Part shown: piece after piece, positions 1-10,719 of the stretch
How positions within the stretch are numbered: position 1 is the first letter of the stretch
How the letters are laid out: the number at the start of each line of letters is the position of its first letter
Assembly (NCBI RefSeq): GCF_963169125.1
Contig: NC_084795.1
Span: forward strand, 257,977,042 to 258,041,041
Direction: 5' to 3'
Length of the DNA stretch: 64,000 bases
From: Humulus lupulus
Lineage: Eukaryota > Streptophyta > Magnoliopsida > Rosales > Cannabaceae
The notes under the pieces: generated by a model
The model's input: the letters and a program-made list of their open reading frames with translations, nothing else
What the model was told of the DNA's origin: nothing
The model's database searches: none
Position numbers and translations under genes: made by a program

Positions 1-2386
1 CAGCGTTTATGGATTTGATGAACATAATTTTCAAAGATTATCTGGATAAGTTCGTGATTGTATTTATTGATGATATCCTAGTATACTCCCAGTCAGAGAC
101 AGAGCATGAGCATCATCTGCGCTTGGTGTTGCAGCGGTTAAGAGAGCATAAGTTATATGCTAAGTTTAGCAAATGCGAGTTCTGGTTATCGCAAGTTTCA
201 TTTCTAGGCCATATTATCAGTAAGGATGGGTTACTGGTCGACCCAAGCAAGACGGAAGCAGTAAGAGATTGGCCTAGATCGAGCAACGTTCCTGAAGTTA
301 GAAGTTTCCTTGGACTAGCAAGTTACTACCAGCGGTTTGTAGAGGGTTCTCCAGAATTGCTACTCCCTTGACATAATTGACAAGGAAGAAGACCAAGTAT
401 GTGTGGACAGATCGATGTGAGAATAGCTTTAAAGAGTTGAAGCGGCGGTTGATTACTGCACCAGTGCTGAGCCTGCCAACAGATGATGAGAAGTTTGTGG
501 TCTACTGTGACGCTTCTAGATAGGGTCTGGGATGCGTGTTGATGCAGGCTGGGAAAGTGATTGCGTATGCATCAAGGCAATTAAAGGAGTACGAGTAGAG
601 ATATCCCACGCATGACCTGGAGTTAGCTGCAGTGGTATTCGCACTTAAGGTTTGGAGACACTATCTGTATGGAGAGAGATGCGAGATATACACTAATCAC
701 AAAAGTCTAAAGTATTTCTTTACCCAGAAGGACTTGAATATGCGCCAGAGACGGTGGCTAGAGCTGGTAAAGGATTACGATTGTGATATCCTATACCATC
801 CTGGGAAGGCTAATGTAGTGGCTGATGCATTGAGCCGGAGGAGCCCAGGACAACTGTATAGTTCGAGGCAGATATCTGACAGACTAGCCGGAGAGATGAC
901 CAGAGCAGGTATAGAGTTAGTGGTTGGTAGGTTAGCCAACATTACTCTCCAGTCAACACTCCTTGAGAGGATTAAGGAAGCACAGGGAAGGGACCCCCAG
1001 TTAGTTGAACGTAGAGAGAGTGTCCTAACTGAAGCAACTAAGGACTTCTCTATTTCTGAGATGTGTTTGTTGAAGTACAAAGGACGGATTTCTGTTCCGA
1101 TTGATCTCGACATTCGGCGAGAGATTCTGGACGAGTCTCATACCACTCCCTACTCTTTGCACCCAGGTTCTACGAAGATGTACCATGACCTGAAGGATTT
1201 GTATTGGTGGTCAGGCATGAAGAGGGACGTGGTGGACTATGTGGCTAGATGCTTAACTTGTCAGCAGATTAAGGCTGAACATCAGAGGCCAGCAGGATCA
1301 TTACAGCCTCTAGGGATTCCCGAGTGGAAATGGGAAGATATTTCCATGGACTTTGTGGTAGGATTGCCGAAGACCGTGGGTCAGCATGACTCGGTGTGGG
1401 TGATTGTGGACAGGTATACTAAGTCCGTCCACTTCTTACCTGTGAAGACAACTTATACTGTGGAGCAGTATGTAGAGCTTTATGTGAAGGAGATTGTTCG
1501 ACTTCATGGGGCTCCGAGGTCGATAGTATCCGACAGAGACCCCACTTTCACTTCCAAGTTTTGGAAGAGCCTATAGAAGGCAATGGGCACACAACTTTGG
1601 TTTAGTACTGCTTATCATCCTCAGACGGATGGACAGTCTGAGAGGACAATACAGATACTGGAGGACATGTTACGAGCTTGTGTGTTGGATTTCGGGGGAT
1701 CTTGGAGTAGGTATCTCCCCCTGATTGAATTCTCGTACAATAATAGTTATCAGGCGACTATCGGAGTGGCTCCGTATGAGATGCTGTATGGGAGGAAGTG
1801 CAGATCACCGATTCACTGGGATGAGGCAGGTGAGAGGAGGAATTTAGGTCCTCAGATGGTTCAGAGGACCAATGAGGCACTTGAGAAAATTAGAGCTCGT
1901 ATGCTCGCCTCCCAGAGTTGCCAGAAGAGTTATTCAGATCAGAGACGCAGAAGTGTGGAATTTCAGGTTGGTGATCATGTATTCCTCAGGGTTTCACCCC
2001 TGAGAGGAGTAAAACGATTCGGAGTTCGGGGCAAGCTAAGTCCCAGGTTTGTTGGCCCCTTTGAGGTTCTGGATCGAGTTGGAGAGGTGGCTTACAGGTT
2101 AGCAATGCCTCCAGCTCTATCAGGGGTTCATGACGTGTTTCATGTATCCATGCTCCGGAAGTATGTATCGGATGCTACTCATGTGTTGAGCTATGAGAAC
2201 TTGGAGTTGGATCGGGATTTATCATACGAAGAAAAGCCTGTTCAGATCCTTGATAGAAAGGACAAAGTCTTGAGGAGCAAGACCATCGCCTTGGTTAAGA
2301 TATTGTGGAGGAATAGCAAGGTTGAAGAGGCGACATGGGAACTGGAGTCGGATATGCGGGAGCGGTATCCCGAGTTGTTCAGGTAA
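1..2386 (+). pseudogene. pol: Chromovirus pol: RT end, RNase H, integrase, chromodomain (broken)
   Basis: This polyprotein would copy the element RNA to DNA and integrate it. The RT catalytic motif FIDDIL lies near base 64, followed by the thumb motif [12 protein letters not shown]. The frame is lost near base 350 by a small indel. RNase H follows with in-frame TAG stops near 522 and 597 (CDASR-stop, KEYE-stop). Integrase shows its zinc-binding region around 1150-1270 (ending CLTCQQ) and the catalytic D, D, E in ISMDF, VSDRDP and TDGQSE; a TAG at 1574-1576 separates the second D from the E. The last 50 codons (PVQILDRKDKVLRSK, then a W-rich segment ending YPELFR) match the chromodomain fold that targets such elements to heterochromatin. 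Overall collinearity with intact chromovirus pol is clear. The stops make it non-functional. Confidence 0.93.
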
Positions 2387-2410
2387 ATTTCGAGGACGAA
2401 ATTTTCATGA

Positions 2411-2422
2411 GGAGGGGATAGT
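2411..2422 (+). promoter_or_regulatory. Polypurine tract of the chromovirus
   Basis: The purine-rich run GGAGGGGATAGT ends directly at the TG that opens the LTR. This is the expected plus-strand primer for reverse transcription. Confidence 0.8.
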
Positions 2423-4760
2423 TGTAACGACCCAAATTCGCTATTAAGGTTTAAGGGCCTTGAGTAGTGTGCCTGGAGGGCATAATGGGATTCTGTGTGT
2501 GACTTTAATGAGTTTAATGCATGATTATGATTTAATGCACGTTATATGACTATTTGATTATTTCTGATGCATGACTATGTGAATTAGTATGCATGTAGAC
2601 CTGATTGAGAATATTTGTAATTTGGCCATTTTGGGCATGACCGTGTTGATATCTGTGATCTGTGACTCGAGACGATCCTAGAATGAGCGGGTTAGCGGAA
2701 AAGTCAAAGCGGGAATCTATACCCGGCTTGGGTTAAGCCTGGGGAGTTTAAATGATAATTTGGGAAATATATTGAGGTTAATCTTGATGATGAGGATTGT
2801 TTATTTGGTGATTAATCAGGTATTGGGTAGCGAGCGGGAATTTGGGTAGTATGACTAAAATGCCCCTTTATGGGCATAAAGGTTTAGAATTATTAAGGGA
2901 GGGCATTTTGGTCTTTAGACTTGTAAGAGATGAATTAAAGGGGGGCTTTATACTTAGTGGATTTTGTAGAAAAGAGTTATAGGCTGAAAAGAAAGAAAGA
3001 AAGAAGAGAAAGGAAAAGAGAGAAAAGATGAAGGCTTTTGTTCCAAGATTCGGTTTGTGGCTCTCCCAACCATTTTCCTTCATTTTTCTTGGAGTTAAGC
3101 TCAGTGGAGAGCTAGGGTAGGCTGGGCATCAAGGATCCTAAGCTAGACTTGAGGATTGGCAAGGGAGTAGCAAGATCACATCAGAAATTTGAGGTAAGTT
3201 CTTGGGGATTTCAGTTTTAGGGCTTTACTGGTTTGAACTATGTTTTTGAGCTAAATGGATGGGATTTTTGGGGAAATCAAGTCAAGCTTGTGAAGGTGCA
3301 AGCTAAGGAGGTCTAGGGTTCAACTCAAGGTCGAATTTCCATCCACGGTATGATTTCTAAGACCTTATCTTTGTTGTTGAGTGAATTTCTGGTTTTTGGG
3401 TTCATTGTGTTAGATTTTGAGTTTTGGGTTGCTTGAGCTTGGGGTTTGAGTTCTTGGGATGCTTGGGATGAGTGTGAGGTGTGGATATGTTTGTTTTTGG
3501 GTTTAGAAAAGGTTTGGGCAAGTTTGGGGTTGAAATGGTAGAAGGAAATCGCAAGATGCGATTTTTGGGTTTCGTCTGGCTGCAACTAGCGCTACAACGC
3601 TAGTCAGGGGGCGCTGTAGCGCTAGCCCCTGTTTCTGGTGGGTGGTTCTGCTTGTAGCGCTACAACGCCCTCTTTAGAGTGCTGTAGCGCTGCACTGTTC
3701 ACAAAGGGGATTTTTGGGCTTTTGTGAAGGGATTTTTGACCTAGGGTTCGGGGCTCGATTCCGCCACTTTGTTTTGGGGATCTAGGACTTCCCGGGGGCT
3801 CGAGGTTGGTCCCGAGGCTAGCTTTTGAACTTTAGGTTTGGTAATGACTTTGACTTGTGGATTTAGCTTAGGTAAGCGCTAGGGCTTGAGTAGGATCGTG
3901 CTCAAGGAGTCAGGTTGATCAAGGCCATCGAATTTAAATGTAAGAAAACCGTAACACCCGGGATCAGGGCATGGGCCCACAGTGTTATTGCAGGGCATGG
4001 CCCTAGATTGTTTTACTTGCAAATGTATGACCTTGGATGAATTATTATATGTTTGAACAATTATTTCAAAATGTATTATGCGTGCGATTATAATGAAATG
4101 AACGACTAAGACCGAGAGCGGCAAAGGCCGGGTACGGCCTTCGGCCGGAAGTAACACTCAGCACATGGGGTGCTTATAGCCAGGGTGGGACCCAAGGGAT
4201 ACATGAGTTATCCTAACGGTGAGGACCGAGACCCCAGGCTTTGGTAAGGCCTCTGGGGCGGCATGGCCGTGCTTGTTTAGTCTGATGGTTTTTCCTATTT
4301 ATCAGTGGATTATGTCAGCTATATACTATGCATATGTTATGTACTATTTGGGTTTTCTTGCTGGGCTTCGGCTCACGGGTGCTCTGTGTGGCAGGTAAAA
4401 GCAAGGAGTCAGTCAACCGGCCATGAGTATGGAGAGAGTGGGGGCGGCGCGTACATGTTCGGCCTGCCCGACTGCTTTGGTTGGGGGCATTTTGTATATG
4501 GCTGTTTTAACTCATTCTTTTGATAGTTAACCTGGTGTAAATTTATTTTTGAGTTGTAAATATTTTGTAAACCTTATTTTTGGGATCCCAGATGTTTGAT
4601 ACTTAATGTTTTCAATGAAACTAAACATTTTCAAAGAATACAATTTTAAGTTCTGGTTTATTCACACTTTTGGTTTTAGAAACCACGTAGAGTCAGTCTA
4701 AAGCACGATTTCTGTTTTAAAACTCACTAAGTAACGGCTCTAAGGTAGTAGGGCGTTACA
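2423..4760 (+). repeat. 3' LTR of the Tekay-like chromovirus (2338 bp)
   Basis: The repeat opens TGTAACGACC and closes GGGCGTTACA, so its ends form a short inverted repeat with the canonical TG...CA. It shares blocks with the two solo LTRs at 11929-14406 and 51035-53359. The clearest is a 31-bp stretch at 4352-4382 that is identical at 14001-14031. A GC-rich module with repeated GCGCTGTAGCGC-type palindromes lies at about 3590-3700. Short open frames inside it (for example 2868-3083 minus, 3325-3585 minus) are chance. Confidence 0.92.
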
Positions 4761-5220
4761 CTATAAGACCACGCCACGCTCGAATACTGGGGAAACCCCT
4801 TTCACCTTAGCATATGGATGAAAGGCTGTCCTCCTAGTTGAGATTAAGATTAACTCTTTCAAGGAACAGGCATACGAGGACCAATTCAACCATATGACAA
4901 TGGCTGAAAATTTAGACCTATTGGAAGAAAGAAGAGAAAAGCCACAACTGAGAGTGGCAATATACCAACAACGAGCAGCGAGGTTCTACAACTCCAGGGG
5001 TGTGAGAAAGAATGTTCAGAGTAGGAGACTTAGTGTTGATAAAAGTACTCCCCAACATGCGAGACCTAGGGGTGGGTGTACTAGGGGCGAATTGGGAAGG
5101 ACCCTACCAAGTCGCCCAGTGGATACTGTCAAACACTTACAAACTAGCACGCCTGGATGATACCGTAGTACCCTGAGCATCCCTTACAAAAAGACTATCA
5201 TCATCAGCCCAAGGAAGACA
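4761..5220 (+). pseudogene. pol: Tat element T1: integrase C-terminal part (broken)
   Basis: Directly after the chromovirus the + strand reads KTTPRSNTGETPF, the integrase core end typical of Tat-lineage Ty3/gypsy elements. After a frame change it reads ENLDLLEERREK and AIYQQRAARFYNSR, and past a further shift the NWEGPYQV block. These are the last integrase segments of Tat pol, which normally ends just after this block, and nothing more of pol is seen beyond about 5215. The upstream part lies left of the window beyond the inserted chromovirus. At least two frameshifts are needed to follow the protein. The 240 bases downstream to 5460 hold no recognisable coding sequence and fit the gap between pol and the convergent extra gene. 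Confidence 0.85.
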
Positions 5221-5460
5221 TAAGGAATTCATCACAAAAAAATGAGGGACTTATCAAAGTCCCTTACGCATGATAACCAAACGATAATGACAAAGGCTTA
5301 GAAGGCTAGTGCATCCTCGTAGTTGATATAAAAAATAAGCAAGGACTTAGAAATCAAGAGTCCCACATATTGTTAAAGGTTTATAAGGAGTTCCATGTAA
5401 AAGAAAAAACACAGAGGGTTACACAACAACAATATATATAAGTAAGCCTTGGAGAGGGGC

Positions 5461-7640
5461 CTATGGGTTTCGACCCCGACCTTTCCACTCAGCAATCTTC
5501 TGAGTCGCATACTCTCCAAAGGGAGACAGGTTGACATCATGATTGGTCATCCACATGACGCGCAATGTGCGCTCCACTATACCATTCTCAGCATTTACCA
5601 CCTCAGCCTCAAGAGTGTTAATCTTTTCATTCAGGGTATGAATATTTGCTTTGAGCCTGGTATTGGAGCGAGAGGTCAAAGAAGCCTTGGCCAGTGCAGC
5701 ATCCCTCTGGCGAAACGCCTCTGTAAGCTGGCCCTCCAAGCTGCTAACCCGTATGGTCAACCCATCTTTCTCTACCTCAGCCAAGGAGAGGTCCTTCATC
5801 TCCCCCTCAAGATCCAACTGTAACCGTTGCGTGGATGAGGAGCTTGAGGCGACAAAACAGTGACCAAAAATGGAAGCCAAAGTAAAATCAAAGAAACGAA
5901 ACAAAACATTAATGATCAGGCGATATCAAAATAAAAAAACATACATTAAGTGTTTTGACAAGCACCTGCATAGAGGCTCGCATATAAACCTCACCCAACT
6001 AGACATCTAGAATATCATACATAGACCCTCACTCACCTTCGGAAATTTTTCCCATGTAATGGCTCATGGCCACTCCGTAATGGCTCGCCAAAGGATGATC
6101 CTGGGAAGCGGAAGTATGAGTTCGGTGGGGGGGGGGGGGGGGGAGACACATATACCTATCGATGCATGCTTAGATAAGGAAGGGGACCATGAAGGTCCTG
6201 ATCCATCCACAGAGACATAAGGAGCAGAGGGGTGTGAAGTCACCTCTTTAGGAATAGAGGAACCTGAAGACGCTTGCCCCAAATGCACCCCCAAGGGTGG
6301 AAGGGCATCGTCAAAAGAAGGCAGGACAAAATTCATCTTCGGGATAGGAGGAGCAGGAGCATGGATGTTGAAAGAAAACTCGCCACCTACCACCAGCGAC
6401 GGGATCCAAGAAGTGGCGTCGTCAGTAGGTCCATCGTCAACAACATCCCCAGCCCCATCAGCCAAGGATCTTAAACAAGAATAGTTCTCGGACTCCACCT
6501 TGACCTCATCTTTTGTATCCATCTAGTCACCCTCAGAGTGGTGATAATCTTCATCATAATCTATTACCCTTGGGATGGCAGACTTGAAGGGGACAAAGCA
6601 GAAGGAAATGGCTTGATCTGGAGACAGCAACTTGCACAAATAGAGATTTCCCTCAATGAAAAGACTGCATGCCTGTTTGTGCAAAGCCAGCCCAGCCAGG
6701 ATCTCCGCCACACAATTGTGGGCTGCCGGACTCAAGGTAGGGCCGACAACCCCTTCAAGACCTATGGTCAAGAAAAATAAATAAGTATAGTTAGACCAAC
6801 CTGAGGAGAGGGGTAAAGAAAAAAAAATTATATGTATATACGCAGGTAGAAAAAGCTAACATGATGTGTTAAAACGCGTATGTTGAGTGGATACGCTATT
6901 GATAAAGAAAAAATCGCTCTTCCACGAACCCCTATTAGAAATAGAACCCTCCACGAGGGGGTACCCTGTGAGAACCACAACTTTCTAGAGCTGATAGAAG
7001 CCAGGGGCTATTCGGTTCACCTTAAGTGTGTACAGATGATGGACCTCACTCATGGACTCTCAAAAGTGCACTTGCTTGTATAACACATACAAACAACTAA
7101 GCACAATCCAAGAGTTGGGAGAAAGCTGGAGAGGTGCCAGCTCAAAATACTTTAGTACCTTAACGAAGAAGGGATGAAGCAGCAAGACCCCTCCAGACTT
7201 GATTACTGAGTCGCTGAAAGGTACAAGCCCCTCAGGCGGCTCAGACGCATGGTCATTGCAAGATGGAATGATGAAGCTGATGTCCAGTGACAGTTGATGG
7301 GCCTTCAGCATGTTGGAAATCTTAACCCGGGTTAGAATAAACTCAGTGCCCGCGTTTTCAGAATCGTCAAGGATTCCCCACGGCATGTTTGATACCTGGA
7401 CAGAGACAACAGGAGGTTTGTGACTGACTGACTTCATCAACCCCCTAGAAGGCCCTCTACATGTTCTACATCTACTTGCATATTGCTTAACCCTATGAAT
7501 TTTGGTCGTGGACAGACGACAAAACTAGGGAAAAACCATGGAAAGGAACTCATGTTCAAATGGATCACAATCAGCACCGCCATGGGCAGGACCTCCAAAG
7601 CCTGGGGCTCCATCACCATAGGAAGATGGAGGCTCAAGTG
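5461..7640 (-). pseudogene. T1 extra antisense gene, putative gypsy-type transposon protein (Transposase_28-like)
   Basis: On the minus strand a series of exon-like blocks runs 7637 to 5461. The block 7440-7060 carries the hallmark of the plant 'putative gypsy type transposon' family: GLVPFSDSVIKSGG, then LLLHPFFVKVLKYFELAPLQ and LSPNSWIVLSCLYVLY. Blocks at 6771-6523 and 6522-6064 are acidic and proline/serine-rich. The last block, 5904-5461, is heptad-like and rich in Glu, Lys and Leu (coiled coil). The role of this family is unknown; it is an accessory gene of Tat elements and lies downstream of pol in the opposite direction. Here it converges on T1 pol with about 240 bp between. A frame change near 7440 and stops between blocks may be introns or decay; I cannot decide the splice sites. 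It is probably dead. Confidence 0.75.
6127..6143. repeat. Seventeen-base G homopolymer
   Basis: An uninterrupted run of 17 G lies in the T1 extra gene. Read on the minus strand it encodes a proline run, so its length decides the reading frame of the gene and is prone to slippage and sequencing error. Confidence 0.95.
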
Positions 7641-8444
7641 GAAGGTTTTCTTCTAGGCAAGTGATTTCGGCTATACAATTTTGAAGGGTTGATTTTATTC
7701 GGGAGACTTATGTTTCGTGCCATAGAGAGAAACCTATGCCCCTACCACTAGAAACAAATTTGAGTTCACTATCAAGGCCCTGTACCGTCTGCCTGAGGTA
7801 GGATAACCTCTGCATTCACGCACCCCCATTTGTAGAGGGTTTGCAAACGTCGACCTTAGAGTCAGAGGATGACAACTGGATAAACTAAACATCAGGTGGA
7901 ACTTTAAAAGACTGTCCAGACACCATAGGCAAGCTAAGACTTGATGAATTGTGTGCGTGAAGACAACCCTATATCTACAACATGAGTGTAAAGGGTGTAA
8001 GATAAGGACCCATGTATACGCGCCTAACATGCCTTAGGAATAAATAACCCTTAAAGAACATGTACATACTAACCTATGGTCTTACCCTCGTGTCAAAGAA
8101 AAAAGAGACATGCGTATCACTGGGGGAGGAAGGTATACCTGGATGCATGTATGTGAATCTGCAGATGTACGAGGACATGCTTTTGGGCGTGTGAAGAGGG
8201 ATCGAGCAATAGGCAAGAGTGGACCTTCACAAAAGTGAGAACACCTTGTACCCCTAGAATGTAAACATGGTATGAGGAAGAACAAGCTTAAAAAAAACAA
8301 GATGATTCTAATGAAGAGGGGCGAAAATTACCTCAAGAATGCCTCTATAAGGGATAGAACCTTGGAGCCTTAAGAAATATCTTCAATGAGATACCACTAG
8401 GCTAAGTAAGTTTTGGTGTGAAGAAATGAATCCAAGTCTTGGGG
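7641..8444. other. 5' region of the T1 extra gene, no recognisable coding
   Basis: This stretch lies between the first recognisable block of the antisense extra gene and its TATA box. Short minus-strand open frames (8030-7734, 8300-8082) show no domain I recognise. It may hold 5' untranslated sequence, a poorly conserved N-terminus or intron. Confidence 0.5.
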
Positions 8445-8452
8445 TATTTATA
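8445..8452 (-). promoter_or_regulatory. TATA box for the T1 antisense extra gene
   Basis: On the minus strand the sequence reads TATAAATACCCC, about 0.8 kb upstream of the first recognised protein block and in the correct orientation. The equivalent gene of T2 also has a TATA box (9851-9858) ahead of it. Function is inferred from position and repetition. Confidence 0.55.
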
Positions 8453-8834
8453 AGGAGAGTCAAGAGATCCTAGCCATTAGATCAAGTCTAGGATGAATGG
8501 TGGAGATCAAGAGCTTTGGCATCTTTGGGATCCGCATCCAAAAATGATTGGCCCTAACTCAATTACAAGTATGTACTTGGATCACCAACCTAGTTATTTG
8601 GTTTTTGTGTTTCTTTATACACTGCAAAGAAACACACCACCCAAATACACTTTGTGTTTCTTCATACTCCATCAGATAACACACCAATATTTAGCCTCCC
8701 AAGCTTCCTAAAGTAAAGCAAAACTCTAGTGTCATTCATATCATACAAGGAACATAAGAAAGAGTCTACAAGAACACTTAAAAGTATACTTATAGACTCT
8801 GGGGCAAGTGAAAATATGGGATACTTTCCCTTGA
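8453..8834. other. Boundary region between T1 and T2, unresolved
   Basis: This should contain the 3' boundary of T1. A plus-strand purine stretch CTCTGGGGCAAGTGAAAA at about 8797-8814 resembles the T2 polypurine tract in base pattern and could start a T1 3' LTR. I cannot fix the edge and see no coding region. Confidence 0.35.
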
Positions 8835-9577
8835 AGCATCATTCGTTGAAGGTGCATATGTGTGTGGGCCTCGAAGGGGCGAGGGGCCTTGTAGCGAGCA
8901 ATTTGGTTGGAAGAGGCCTCACATAGTGAGGCCCAACTCACTATTCTGGAATTCATGGGTGCCTCATTTATAGAGTGGTTTACCGAATATCTCCCCTCAG
9001 ATTTCGGGGAGTTATGATACAAATCAATTAAATAAATGTAAATAAACGCGTATGGTTATCATGTACGCATATAAATCCCATGATATTTGGGATTTAATAA
9101 CAGATTACATCTGATCCCTTAAACATAGGGATATTATAACAATAAACATGTTCAAACACAGCTTACGAGCTTGGACATTAGACTCTCACGCCTTCAAGAC
9201 CGTTCACCCATCACGAGCTCGATACCTTGGTTTGCCTATGTTCTTAAGAAGTAACGTTGTCACGATCATCCTCTTTGAGCTCACAATCCTCGAGCTCAAA
9301 CCATCTGGTCTGATGGCAGAAAACGAATCAGGAGTTTATTCAAGTGTTCAACTATTGCCATTGTGGCTTTGAGCCTAGCTTATAACCTCGGAACTCCTCT
9401 GAGACTGCGTACTTTACGAGCTCACCAATTCTGATGTTGTCATATTTACTGCTTAGCGAGACTATCTTTGATATTTTTATTAAAGTTGATTATGATGACT
9501 TGGCTTATTTCGAGCTTGCACCTTACGAGCCTGACTTTCGAGATCAAAATTTCTATTCTCGAAATTTAGGTGTAACA
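8835..9577 (-). repeat. 3' LTR (or part) of Tat element T2, minus orientation
   Basis: Read on the minus strand, a purine tract GAGGGGGCAAAA is followed at once by TGTTACACCT, the expected polypurine-tract/LTR junction, at 9577. A TATA box (minus, 8966-8972, CTCTATAAATGA) lies about 600 bases into the repeat, as in an LTR promoter. The far edge is not certain; 8835 is only a guess from the change in sequence character. The plus-strand open frames in this stretch are chance. Confidence 0.55.
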
Positions 9578-9591
9578 TTTTGCCCCCTCAA
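9578..9591 (-). promoter_or_regulatory. Polypurine tract of T2
   Basis: The plus strand TTTGCCCCCTCAAA is a purine run on the minus strand, directly upstream of the TGTTACACC LTR start. It fixes the orientation of T2 as minus, in agreement with its pol at 16890-18290. Confidence 0.6.
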
Positions 9592-9850
9592 AAGTATTGG
9601 TTCGAATCCTATGAGAAGGAAACTTTTGAACTGCTACTGTCGTAAATTGAGCCACCCACCACACTCGAGTGTGGACATGCTTCAGCCACAGATTGCGTAG
9701 TCAGAGTAGTCGAGTACTCTTTTCATCTGCCTATGTCTTTTTGCGTTTCAGATTTTTGCCACCACTATCATATTTGTACCCCGATCGTTAGATCAGTTCC
9801 CAAATTAAACCAACCGTCCAGATCACTATGACCCTTGATTTTCTGGGGTC

Positions 9851-9858
9851 TATAAATA
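9851..9858 (+). promoter_or_regulatory. TATA box for the T2 antisense extra gene
   Basis: TATAAATA followed by AGCCCAC lies on the plus strand, inside T2 but outside its LTR and in the direction of the extra gene, not of pol. It mirrors the TATA box of T1 on the other strand. Confidence 0.55.
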
Positions 9859-10719
9859 AGCCCACTTCATCTTTATCAACACATTTTCCATTTTGGCTTT
9901 CAGAGACAAAGAAAAAACCAGAGCCAAAACTCCCTTGTCCTCTTCACATGTTCTCCAAACCGAGAAGACAAAGCAACCTCAGCATTTTCCACTGTGTGAG
10001 ATCATCCTTGAAATCGATCCTTCAGTCGATTACGTCGTTGTACCCGCAAGCTTATGTGTGTAAGTTTCATTTTTTGATTTCTCAATCTTTATTTCTTCAT
10101 GCATTTTTACGTACTTTCTTTCCGTATGAACATATGTACTAGTTAGTAGCCTTAGCAATATTGTTTTGTTGATACTGCATAAAATTAGGATCCAAATTTT
10201 TTCGATCATGGGTTCCAAACCCAAAATTAGTGCAAAAAATGCAAAGATAGGATTTTTTCGAATAATAGTGTATTGTGTGAGCCAAGAAATGGGGGCTCTG
10301 AATTAGGGTTTTTAATTGCACAAATCCAAAAACTATCACCTTTTTGGGTAATCGTCAGCTTTATCCCTGAAAATTCGGGATACTTAAAATGAATCCAAAC
10401 TTCCCCACTCTCGTGTTAAGTACACGCTCGAAGCCCAAACTTTACAATAGATTGAGGTTCCATTTCGAACTTGATTTATCCTCTCGAGACCTCGATATCG
10501 ATTGAGTTTACTCCGTGATCTCGTGCTTTCGAGCTCGAATCACCAAGATTTTACTCTATCATTTCTTGCATGCCTGGCCTTCACCCTTTTCTTTCTTGTT
10601 AGATGTTTCAGAACTCTGAGAATCGGTGGGGGTCAGTGCTCGCAATTCCTTACTCTCCATCAACTTCCAGTCCGGAGTCTCCCTTCACTCGGAACCAGCA
10701 GTTGATACACGAGCACCAC

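Larger units (their letters stand above)
1..4760 (+). mobile_element. Ty3/gypsy Tekay/Del-like chromovirus, 3' part
   Basis: The window opens inside the reverse transcriptase of this element and runs through RNase H, integrase, a chromodomain-like tail, a polypurine tract and a complete 3' LTR. The C-terminal chromodomain and the LTR ends TGTAACG/CGTTACA identify a chromovirus of the Tekay (Del) type. The element sits in the integrase gene of an older Tat element that resumes at 4761; CTATA at 4761-4765 is the expected right target-site copy, but the left copy is outside the window. Confidence 0.9.

Noticed and set aside
775..1113. Minus-strand open frame opposite chromovirus pol
   Set aside because: It is the shadow of the RNase H/integrase coding strand and has no features of its own.
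5449..5863. Plus-strand frames opposite the T1 coiled-coil block
   Set aside because: The minus strand carries the recognisable coiled coil; the plus frames have no domain.
7734..8300. Minus-strand frames upstream of the T1 extra gene as its N-terminus
   Set aside because: No family block is recognised and the frames are Cys/Leu-rich fragments; kept only as an unassigned 5' region.
9828..10142. 104-codon plus-strand frame (MTLDFLGSINKPTSS...)
   Set aside because: It spans the TATA box at 9851 and the likely leader of the T2 extra gene, so it lies largely upstream of transcription and has no recognised domain.
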